A stretch of DNA of 11,397 nucleotides, taken from Fidelibacterota bacterium (GTDB lineage: Bacteria > Fidelibacterota > Marinisomatia > Marinisomatales > J089). The first letter of the stretch is position 1. Each line of letters begins with the position of its first letter. The notes beneath the pieces were generated by a model. It was given only the letters and a program-made list of their open reading frames with translations. It was not told the DNA's origin and searched no databases. The position numbers and the translations under genes were made by a program. The DNA lies in the NCBI GenBank assembly GCA_003695105.1, contig RFIZ01000043.1:1-11397 (forward strand), in the 5' to 3' direction. Positions 5,549 through 11,397 of the stretch are shown one piece after another.

Positions 5549-6936
5549 GGGTTTGCGACGGGTCCCAGAAAATTGGTGTGAACCGTTTTCAAAACTTCGC
5601 CGTTCGCTTTGATCCCCAACGTAACGGACTGGGAGGTAGAGTGAATCTCCTCTTCCGGTACATCGACAAAGAAAGCCGATTGGAGCAAATCGTTGCCTTC
5701 CAGATGAAGGCCGCTCACCAGGACCACCCGACCGTCTTCCGGTTTCACCACTTCCAATTCGATCTCCAGCGCCTGATCACTCTTATTGATGAGGTCAATG
5801 GTGTACAAATTGCGAATCCAGTGGTCCTCCACCCGCTGGTAGAGAACCCCCGGCGAACGCAAGACGGTCACATCGATGATGGAGCGGGTAGCCATGAGGT
5901 AGGAAAACAGGGACACCAGGAGCACCAACACGGCCGAATATCCGGCCACCCGGGCGTTCCACAATCGCTGGACTCCATTCCTGATACTGTTGTAGGAGGC
6001 GTAGCGGATCAACCCCCGGGGCAGAGACATTTTGTCCATCACCGAATCACAGGCATCCATGCAGGCCGTGCAGTTGACACATTCCAGCTGGGTTCCGTCC
6101 CGGATATCGATACCGGTGGGACAAACGTCCACACATTGGTGGCAATCGACACAGTCCCCCAGATCGGACGGGGACGTCCGTTTTCCTTTTCCCCGGGGCT
6201 CACCCCGAACGAAGTCGTAGTGTACTACAATCGAGTTGGGATCCAGCAAGACTCCCTGCAGGCGTCCGTAGGGACACACCAGAATGCATACCTGTTCCCG
6301 AAACCAGGCAAAGACGCCAAAAAAGACAAAACTGAACACGATCATGGCCGTCAACCCGGCCAGGTGCTGGCTGGGAGGATCGGTGATAATATCAAACAGG
6401 GCATCCTTCCCGATGATATAGGCCAGAAAGGTGTTCCCAATCAGAAAAGAGATGCCGTAAAAGATCGACCATTTTGCCCCTTTCTTCAGGACTTTTTCTC
6501 CGGTCCAGGGGGCGGCATTCAATTTCCGTTGTTGTCGGGCATCCCCTTCGATCCAATATTCGATTTTCCGAAAGACCATTTCCATGAAAATCGTCTGGGG
6601 ACAGATCCACCCGCAGAAAATGCGGCCGAATACAGCCGTAAACAAAATAATAAACAGGATCAGAATGATCAACCCCAGCCCAAAGAGGTACATGTCCTGG
6701 GGCCAGAAGGAAATCCCCAGAATGTAAAACTTACGATCCAGGATGTTCAGCAGAAAGGCCGGGCGTCCGCCGATGGTGATAAAGGGCCCGGCGAACAAAA
6801 CGGCCAGCAGCAGCCAGCTCAGCCAGGTGCGGGCCCGGTAATATCTTCCGGAGGGTTTTTTGGGATAGATCCACACCCGTTTCCCTTCTTCGTTGACCGT
6901 CGCAATGCGGTCCCGGAAGTTGGAGTCAGCGGACAT
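5545..6936 (-). CDS. ccoG: cbb3 oxidase accessory protein CcoG/FixG (4Fe-4S ferredoxin membrane protein)
   Basis: This 463-residue inner-membrane protein has about five to six membrane helices. Cys motifs FCGWICPQ (107-114) and CILVCPYG (217-224) lie at helix ends and are typical of the NapH/CcoG group. A double 4Fe-4S ferredoxin segment has CxxCxxCxxxCP (C262, C265, C268, C272) and CxxCxxCxxxC (C286, C289, C292, C296). After a last helix (about 333-350) comes a C-terminal immunoglobulin-like FixG domain (about 355-460). In Rhodobacter CcoG has been shown to reduce Cu(II) during cbb3 oxidase copper delivery, and the length and layout here match that family. It starts 23 bases after the ccoP stop; I see no good Shine-Dalgarno sequence there. 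Its stop overlaps the ccoH GTG. All expected cysteines are present. Confidence 0.95.
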   Translation of the reverse strand: MSADSNFRDRIATVNEEGKRVWIYPKKPSGRYYRARTWLSWLLLAVLFAGPFITIGGRPAFLLNILDRKFYILGISFWPQDMYLFGLGLIILILFIILFTAVFGRIFCGWICPQTIFMEMVFRKIEYWIEGDARQQRKLNAAPWTGEKVLKKGAKWSIFYGISFLIGNTFLAYIIGKDALFDIITDPPSQHLAGLTAMIVFSFVFFGVFAWFREQVCILVCPYGRLQGVLLDPNSIVVHYDFVRGEPRGKGKRTSPSDLGDCVDCHQCVDVCPTGIDIRDGTQLECVNCTACMDACDSVMDKMSLPRGLIRYASYNSIRNGVQRLWNARVAGYSAVLVLLVSLFSYLMATRSIIDVTVLRSPGVLYQRVEDHWIRNLYTIDLINKSDQALEIELEVVKPEDGRVVLVSGLHLEGNDLLQSAFFVDVPEEEIHSTSQSVTLGIKANGEVLKTVHTNFLGPVANP

Positions 6937-6959
6937 AATGGTTGGTCAGGTCGCGAAAA

Positions 6960-7739
6960 CTACTCTTCCACCGGAACCCGCTCCCCCTGGGGAGCCTTGG
7001 GGTGGGCAGGCGTGGTTCCCCGCAGGGAAGCCACGAAACTGGCCACCAGTTGTATCTTCTTCCGGTTGAAAGTCTTACCCCAGGGGATCATACCCTTGGC
7101 CGGAACGCCGTTGGTGATGGTGTGGACGATATCCTGAAAAGTCCCGCCATGCAACCAGTACTCATCCGTCAGGTTGGGACCGATGCCCCCGCCGCCGTCC
7201 GGACCGTGGCAGGCAATACAGTTTTTCAGAAAGATCTGGTGACCTTTTTCGATATCTTCAGCGGCGGTCAGTCGTTCCACGGGAGCCTCCGGTTCGGGAG
7301 CGGCGGTCTCAACCGGCGCCACCATCGTACCGAATTCTTCACCGGGAAAGGCAGCATTCAATTTTTCCAGTTGTTCCGGTGTGGCTTTCCGCTTGGCTTC
7401 GGCAATCAGGATGCCGAAGGGAACCTCTTCTCCCACATAATGGGCGAGTTGTTTCCGCATCCGGGGAGTCAGATCGACCTGAGAGGTGGTATAGGGTGAC
7501 CGGAACAGATGACCGGCCGATGCTTCCCGGGTCAGCTCCAGCCGGGGATTCATTTCCAGGGCATATTCCTCCGCCGATGTGGGACCGATCCGCAAAACCT
7601 CATAGTACATCAGGTAAACGAAGGCAAAAGCGATGGTAAAATAAAACAGATACAGCCACCAGGGAGGCAGATCGTTATCCAGTTCCTGAATACCGTCGTA
7701 ATTATGATCTAACAATACATCTTTCACTTTGGCTGTCAT
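6960..7739 (-). CDS. ccoP: cbb3 cytochrome oxidase subunit CcoP, mono-heme form
   Basis: This 259-residue protein carries electrons from soluble or membrane cytochrome c to the oxidase core. The N-terminus has the FixP_N signature: HNYDGIQELDNDLPPWW (12-28), then one membrane helix (about 29-48). The periplasmic part holds only one cytochrome c domain, with CIACH (174-178) and an axial Met in KGMIPWG (M217). Canonical proteobacterial CcoP has two such domains in roughly 300 residues. Here the region where the first heme domain would sit (about 50-160) has no CxxCH and includes a Glu/Ala/Pro-rich linker (139-155). One-heme CcoP forms are known outside Proteobacteria. The ATG overlaps the ccoQ stop by four bases (ATGA) and is preceded by AAGGAGGGG about 10 bases upstream. 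The C-terminal tail is Pro- and Lys-rich. The call is very secure. Confidence 0.95.
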   Translation of the reverse strand: MTAKVKDVLLDHNYDGIQELDNDLPPWWLYLFYFTIAFAFVYLMYYEVLRIGPTSAEEYALEMNPRLELTREASAGHLFRSPYTTSQVDLTPRMRKQLAHYVGEEVPFGILIAEAKRKATPEQLEKLNAAFPGEEFGTMVAPVETAAPEPEAPVERLTAAEDIEKGHQIFLKNCIACHGPDGGGGIGPNLTDEYWLHGGTFQDIVHTITNGVPAKGMIPWGKTFNRKKIQLVASFVASLRGTTPAHPKAPQGERVPVEE

Positions 7740-7921
7740 TCTTCTTTCCCCTCCTTACCTCCGGCTGATTCCAGAGGCAGATGACGAATGTATTCCGTTT
7801 CCTTCTGTTTCAGGGACCAGGCTCCCAGTATCACCAGCCCAAAAGCCACCAAAAAAAAGACCATGGCCGTGATGGGATAAATATGTATCCCGTCTATTCG
7901 TTCAAACAAATGCGTAAACAT
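7736..7921 (-). CDS. ccoQ: cbb3 oxidase small subunit CcoQ
   Basis: This 61-residue single-span membrane protein has one hydrophobic helix (about 15-35, ITAMVFFLVAFGLVILGAW) followed by a charged cytoplasmic tail (KQKETEYIRHLPLE...GGKEGKEE). Size, topology and position between ccoNO and ccoP fit CcoQ/FixQ, which stabilises the association of CcoP with the core complex. The sequence itself is poorly conserved in the family, so the call depends partly on context. It begins one base after the ccoNO stop, with GGAGA about seven bases upstream inside the ccoNO end, and its stop overlaps the ccoP ATG by four bases, which argues that it is truly translated. Confidence 0.85.
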   Translation of the reverse strand: MFTHLFERIDGIHIYPITAMVFFLVAFGLVILGAWSLKQKETEYIRHLPLESAGGKEGKEE

Positions 7922-7922
7922 C

Positions 7923-10046
7923 TCAGTTCTCCACCGGACGGATGTCGGTACCCAGTCTCTGGAGATAGGCGATCAGGGCTACCAGTTTACTATTCCATTT
8001 GGCATCGGGAACACCCATCTCGGCCAGACCTTTCACGATGGCTTCCGCCTGTTGTTTATACTCCTGATTGGCCTGCTGGTCGAATCCTTCCGGATAGGGA
8101 ACTCCCAGTTTCTGCATGGCCCGGATTTTCCGGGGTGTTGAGGACAAATCGACCCGGGAAGCAGCCAACCAGGGGTAGGCCGGCATGATCGATCCGGGAG
8201 AGACGGCCCGGGGGTCCAGCAAATGGTTGTAATGCCAGGCGTCAGGGTATTTCCTCCCCACCCGGGCCAGATCCGGTCCCGTCCGTTTGCTGCCCCACTG
8301 GAAGGGATGGTCATAGACGAATTCCCCGGCTTTGGAATACTCTCCATATCGTTCGGTTTCGGACCGGAAGGGTCGGATCATCTGGGAATGGCAGACATAA
8401 CACCCTTCAGATATGTAGACATCGCGGCCCTGGAGTTCCAGAGGCGTGTACGGTTTCACACTGGTAATCGTGGGAACGTTGCTTTTAATCAGAAACATGG
8501 GGATCAGTTCGAACAGACTGCCAATGAGGACAGCCACAAAGGCGGCCAGGAAAAACTGCACCGGCCGGCGTTCGATCCAACGGTGGTAGTATTCTTTTTT
8601 CCCCAATGGAGCCGGCGGACCTTCCAGCGCGGGGGCTTGGGCCTCCACCTCAGGCACGAATTCGCCCGACCGGGCGGTCTTCACCAGGTTGTAGACCATG
8701 ATCAGGGCTCCAAGAATATACAACGTGCCTCCGAAAGCCCGGATGGCATACATAGGAATGATTTGGCGCACCGTTTCCAGGAAATTAGGATACTGGAGCA
8801 AGCCTTCCGGGGTAAACTGTTTCCACATCAGTCCCTGAGTGATGGCCGACCAGTACATGGGAATGGCATAAAAAATAATTCCCAGAGTGGCGACCCAAAA
8901 GTGGACATTGGCCAGCTTGACGGAATGCAGTTTGGTCCCATAGAGACGCGGAATCAGCCAGTACAGGATGCCGAACGTGAGCAAACCGTTCCAGCCCAGG
9001 GTGCCGATATGCACATGACCGATGACCCAGTCGGTGTAATGGGTGAGGGCGTTCACCGATTTGATGGACATCATGGGCCCTTCAAAAGTCGCCATTCCAT
9101 AGGCCGTAACCGCCACCACCATGAATTTCAGGATTGGATCCTGGCGGACTTTGTCCCACGCCCCCCGCAGGGTCAGCAAACCGTTCAACATCCCGCCCCA
9201 ACTGGGAGCAATCAGCATGACGGAAAAGACGGTACCGAGACTCTGGGCCCAGTCCGGCAGCGCTGTATACAGCAAATGATGGGGACCGGCCCAGATATAG
9301 ATGAAAATCAATGCCCAGAAATGGACGATGGACAAACGGTAAGAGAACACGGGGCGTTCCGCCGCCTTGGGTAGGAAGTAGTACATCAATCCCAGGTAAG
9401 GCGTCGTCAGAAAAAAGGCCACCGCATTGTGGCCGTACCACCACTGCACCAGGGCATCCTGTACACCGGCGTAGACCGGATAGGATTTGAGAAACGATAC
9501 CGGGAGTTCGATGCTGTTGACGACATGGAGAATCGCCACGGTGAAGAAAGTGGCGATATAAAACCAAATCGCCACGTACATGTGCCGCTCCCGGCGCTTC
9601 AGAATGGTACCGATGAGATTGATCCCGAACAGGACCCACACCACGGTGATCAGAATATCGATGGGCCATTCCAGTTCCGCATATTCTTTCCCCATGGTAA
9701 CACCCAGGGGCAGCGTCAGGGCGGCAGAGACGATGATCAGCTGCCAGCCCCAGAAATGAATTTTGGCCAGGGTCCGGCTGAACAGGTCGGTTTTCAGCAG
9801 ACGTTGGATGGAATAGTAGGTCCCCATGAAGATGCCATTCCCGACGAAGGCGAAAATAGCGGCATTGGTATGGAGGGGACGGATGCGTCCGAAAGAAAGC
9901 CAGGCCAACCGCATATTAAGTTCCGGAAATACCAGCTCCAGCGCCACCATAATACCCACCAGAAAGGCAATGACGCCCCAAAAGATGCTGGCCAGGGCAA
10001 ATTGCCTTACGATCCTGTTGTCGTAACGAAAGGTCTCAACCGCCAT
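7923..10046 (-). CDS. ccoNO: Fused cbb3 cytochrome c oxidase catalytic subunits CcoN-CcoO
   Basis: This 707-residue fusion reduces O2 to water and pumps protons in the inner membrane. Residues 1-460 are CcoN with about twelve helices. The metal ligands are present: H59 and H346 (low-spin heme b), H206, H256 and H257 (CuB), H344 (heme b3), and Y250, the expected cross-linked tyrosine. All sit one position before the numbers I recall for Pseudomonas stutzeri CcoN. A polar Pro/Ala/Glu linker (about 461-485) leads to CcoO: one helix (about 494-520), then cytochrome c with CYVCHSQ (C549, C552, H553) and axial Met in GSIMPAYPW (M621). CcoN and CcoO are separate proteins in Proteobacteria; the fusion is typical of Bacteroidota and relatives. 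No stop or frameshift lies at the junction. The ATG has AAAGGGG six bases upstream, overlapping the ccoS stop. This is a high-affinity, microaerobic-type oxidase. Confidence 0.97.
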   Translation of the reverse strand: MAVETFRYDNRIVRQFALASIFWGVIAFLVGIMVALELVFPELNMRLAWLSFGRIRPLHTNAAIFAFVGNGIFMGTYYSIQRLLKTDLFSRTLAKIHFWGWQLIIVSAALTLPLGVTMGKEYAELEWPIDILITVVWVLFGINLIGTILKRRERHMYVAIWFYIATFFTVAILHVVNSIELPVSFLKSYPVYAGVQDALVQWWYGHNAVAFFLTTPYLGLMYYFLPKAAERPVFSYRLSIVHFWALIFIYIWAGPHHLLYTALPDWAQSLGTVFSVMLIAPSWGGMLNGLLTLRGAWDKVRQDPILKFMVVAVTAYGMATFEGPMMSIKSVNALTHYTDWVIGHVHIGTLGWNGLLTFGILYWLIPRLYGTKLHSVKLANVHFWVATLGIIFYAIPMYWSAITQGLMWKQFTPEGLLQYPNFLETVRQIIPMYAIRAFGGTLYILGALIMVYNLVKTARSGEFVPEVEAQAPALEGPPAPLGKKEYYHRWIERRPVQFFLAAFVAVLIGSLFELIPMFLIKSNVPTITSVKPYTPLELQGRDVYISEGCYVCHSQMIRPFRSETERYGEYSKAGEFVYDHPFQWGSKRTGPDLARVGRKYPDAWHYNHLLDPRAVSPGSIMPAYPWLAASRVDLSSTPRKIRAMQKLGVPYPEGFDQQANQEYKQQAEAIVKGLAEMGVPDAKWNSKLVALIAYLQRLGTDIRPVEN

Positions 10047-10057
10047 TTCGATCCCCT

Positions 10058-10219
10058 TTACTTTGTCTTTTTGGAAGGCTGTTTATCGTCCATCAACATA
10101 CGGATGGAGGGTGTAACACCATCGTCGAATTGACCAGAATGGGTTGCCCACAGAAACGCCAGCAAAAACCCGACTGCGAGGAGTAAACTGGCGCCAATCA
10201 GAATGAAAATGACACTCAT
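10058..10219 (-). CDS. ccoS: cbb3 oxidase maturation protein CcoS
   Basis: This 53-residue protein has one N-terminal helix (MSVIFILIGASLLLAVGFLL, 1-20) followed by SGQFDDGVTPSIRMLMDD (28-45), the diagnostic CcoS segment (SGQFDD, then a small linker and (R/I)xLxDD), and a short Lys-rich tail. CcoS is needed for insertion of heme b and CuB into the catalytic subunit. It ends 11 bases before the ccoNO start. The ATG is the first possible start after an in-frame TAA, so the start is fixed even though no Shine-Dalgarno sequence precedes it (the upstream bases are pyrimidine-rich). The usual partner ccoI is not next to it; the upstream gene is heme A synthase instead. The gene is easily missed because of its size. 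Confidence 0.93.
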   Translation of the reverse strand: MSVIFILIGASLLLAVGFLLAFLWATHSGQFDDGVTPSIRMLMDDKQPSKKTK

Positions 10220-10324
10220 GATGAAGTGGAAAATTTACGGAAAAGTCAGGTCAACTCTCAACCCATTGAGGCGGGGAAACCGGGTTCTGTCCCGCCTGAA
10301 TCCGGTTGGGTTGTCCCCATTCCA
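10220..10324 (-). other. Structured gap between ctaA and ccoS, with possible 24-codon ORF
   Basis: This 105-base gap is the largest in the oxidase operon. It holds two nested inverted repeats: CAACCCA (10259-10265) with TGGGTTG (10307-10313), and inside it AGGCGGG (10269-10275) with CCCGCCT (10291-10297). A third pairing, AACCGG (10278-10283) with CCGGTT (10302-10307), excludes the others. No T-run follows, so it is not an intrinsic terminator. A 24-codon frame (10325-10251, minus) starts at an ATG overlapping the ctaA stop as TGATG, behind AGAGG four bases upstream, and spans the repeats. A weak promoter is possible: TTGAGA, 18 bases, TAAATT, ending about 15 bases before the ccoS ATG. None of these roles is proven. 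Confidence 0.4.
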
Positions 10325-11389
10325 TCAGGCCTCTTCCTGGGCTGTGTCCAGCTCCGATTTTGGACCGGGCGCCAGCCGGAGACTCCACTCAAGGGTGATC
10401 AACAGCAGCCACAACAGGAAGGCTCCCAACTGGTGCATAGCCGCAACCGGGACCGGTACTACCAGGAGCAGGGTGGCTACGCCGAGCGAGAACTGGGCGC
10501 CGGCCCAGATCAGCACCGCCAGACGAAGTCTCCCGGCGAGGGAAGGGCCCGCTAAATCCCGGGAAACAAAAAAGAAGGCCAGGATCCCGCAGAGATTCAG
10601 CCATCCCAGTGTGCGATGGATGAATTGTACCATGTGCGGTTGTTCGATCCAATTTTTCCAGATCGGATGCAGCGCCTGGGACCCGGCCGGCAACCAGGAG
10701 CCATTCATGAGGGGAAAGGTGTTGTATCCAATCCCTCCGTCCAGTCCGGCGGTAAAGGCGCCGTAGATCATTTGCAGCAGGACAAGTCCCAGGAGACTCC
10801 GTACCCAGACCGACAGGGATGTGTGGGATCCCTGCCGGGGCACCTGCCGCATATCCAGCCAGGTCCGATAGATGACGGTCACGAGCGCCAGGGCCAAGAT
10901 CAGATGCAAAGCCAGCCGATAATGACTCACATCAGGACGATCGACCAGACCGCTTTTGACCATGAACCAGCCGGCGAATGCCTGGAGCAGGCCCAGCAAG
11001 AACATCCAGGCCACCCGCCGTTTGACCAGCCTGGAGAGCCAGTTTCGGAACAGGAAAACCCCCAGAGGAACCAGGAAGACGATTCCTGTGAGTCGTCCCA
11101 CCAGTCGGTGCAGATATTCCCAGAAATAGATGCCCTTGAATTCCCCCAGGGTCATGGTAGGATGATTTTGTTGAAATTCCGGGTATTGCTGGTATTTATG
11201 AAAGGCTTCGGACCAGTCTTGCCGGTTCAATGGCGGGACCACTCCCAGGATCGGCTTCCACTCCACCATGGACAGGCCGGAATGCGTCAGCCGGGTCACG
11301 CCCCCGATGACCACCATCAGGAGCACGAGGACAACTCCCGCGGCGAGCCAGCGCCGGATCCAAACCGCTGCTTGATCGGATGTATTCAT
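10325..11389 (-). CDS. ctaA: Heme A synthase (COX15/CtaA family, long form)
   Basis: This 354-residue inner-membrane protein has about eight helices and oxidises the C8 methyl of heme O to a formyl group, giving heme A. It is of the COX15-like type found in mitochondria and Alphaproteobacteria: the first half has GGVTRLTHSGLSMVEWKP (29-46), WxxxFxxYxxxPEF (59-72) and FWEYLHRLVGRL (89-100). The four expected heme-ligand histidines are present: H94 with E91, H162 (ALHL), H258 (QFIHR) and H319 (AMHQ). Also conserved are SGLVDRPDVSHYR (146-158) and NTFPLMNGSWLP (223-234). The length matches this class and exceeds the Bacillus type (about 300). The ATG lies 9 bases from the window edge, so its ribosome site and any upstream operon partner are mostly out of view. 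It precedes the cbb3 genes, although cbb3 oxidases contain no heme A. Confidence 0.95.
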   Translation of the reverse strand: MNTSDQAAVWIRRWLAAGVVLVLLMVVIGGVTRLTHSGLSMVEWKPILGVVPPLNRQDWSEAFHKYQQYPEFQQNHPTMTLGEFKGIYFWEYLHRLVGRLTGIVFLVPLGVFLFRNWLSRLVKRRVAWMFLLGLLQAFAGWFMVKSGLVDRPDVSHYRLALHLILALALVTVIYRTWLDMRQVPRQGSHTSLSVWVRSLLGLVLLQMIYGAFTAGLDGGIGYNTFPLMNGSWLPAGSQALHPIWKNWIEQPHMVQFIHRTLGWLNLCGILAFFFVSRDLAGPSLAGRLRLAVLIWAGAQFSLGVATLLLVVPVPVAAMHQLGAFLLWLLLITLEWSLRLAPGPKSELDTAQEEA

Positions 11390-11397
11390 GACAGGAT

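Noticed and set aside
5578..7137. Plus-strand open frame of 519 codons opposite ccoG and the end of ccoP
   Set aside because: It is antisense to two well-supported genes, has a Gln/Gly/His/Asp-rich low-complexity composition and no recognisable domain. It is explained by codon bias of the real minus-strand genes.
7720..7760. Possible frameshift or split gene at the ccoQ/ccoP overlap
   Set aside because: The four-base ATGA overlap is the normal coupled junction; both products match their families at full length.
8560..8700. Possible assembly error joining ccoN and ccoO
   Set aside because: The frame is continuous through a polar linker, no start or ribosome site lies at the junction, and CcoN-CcoO fusions are known in Bacteroidota and relatives.
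8223..9374. Plus-strand open frame of 383 codons opposite ccoNO
   Set aside because: It mirrors a membrane-protein gene with intact catalytic residues; the predicted product is His/Gln/Asp-rich, typical of reverse-strand reading of hydrophobic codons.
10259..10313. Inverted repeats after ctaA read as an intrinsic terminator
   Set aside because: No T-run follows on the minus strand, so it lacks the second part of an intrinsic terminator.

Overview
The window reads as a chromosomal segment of a Gram-negative, oxygen-respiring bacterium with GC in the mid-50s by eye. A KdsD-type arabinose-5-phosphate isomerase implies Kdo and hence lipopolysaccharide. A fused CcoN-CcoO subunit and a CcoP with a single heme c are features I associate with Bacteroidota and related FCB-group lineages. 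Several genes have clear GGAGG-like Shine-Dalgarno sites, which are uncommon in typical Bacteroidia, so a deeper FCB lineage (Ignavibacteria, Rhodothermota, Marinimicrobia or similar) fits better. This placement is an inference. All genes are on the minus strand except one thioredoxin.

From right to left, in the direction of transcription, 11389-4375 is a respiratory operon. It runs ctaA/COX15 (heme A synthase), a 105-base structured gap, ccoS, ccoNO, ccoQ, ccoP, ccoG, ccoH, and then a secreted PAP2-type phosphatase overlapping ccoH. It encodes a near-complete cbb3 cytochrome oxidase with assembly factors; the copper ATPase CcoI is not in the window. Most junctions overlap or are a few bases apart. 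A bidirectional hairpin terminator at 4342-4376 separates this operon from the convergent thioredoxin gene.

From 4322 down to 2794 is a small thiol/sulfur group. The thioredoxin gene (plus) diverges from an OsmC-family gene (minus), which is translationally coupled to an exported rhodanese. The rhodanese has an N-terminal beta domain resembling a copper-free cupredoxin. This trio is the least conventional part of the window.

From 2664 down to 1 is a tight four-gene run: kdsD, a MarC-family membrane protein, a short-chain dehydrogenase and a partial NADP-binding F420-reductase-like protein cut by the window edge. Gaps are 4 to 11 bases, so they are probably co-transcribed, although their functions do not form one obvious pathway. 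No tRNA, rRNA, CRISPR array, insertion sequence or phage gene was seen, and no stretch over 300 bases lacks a gene.
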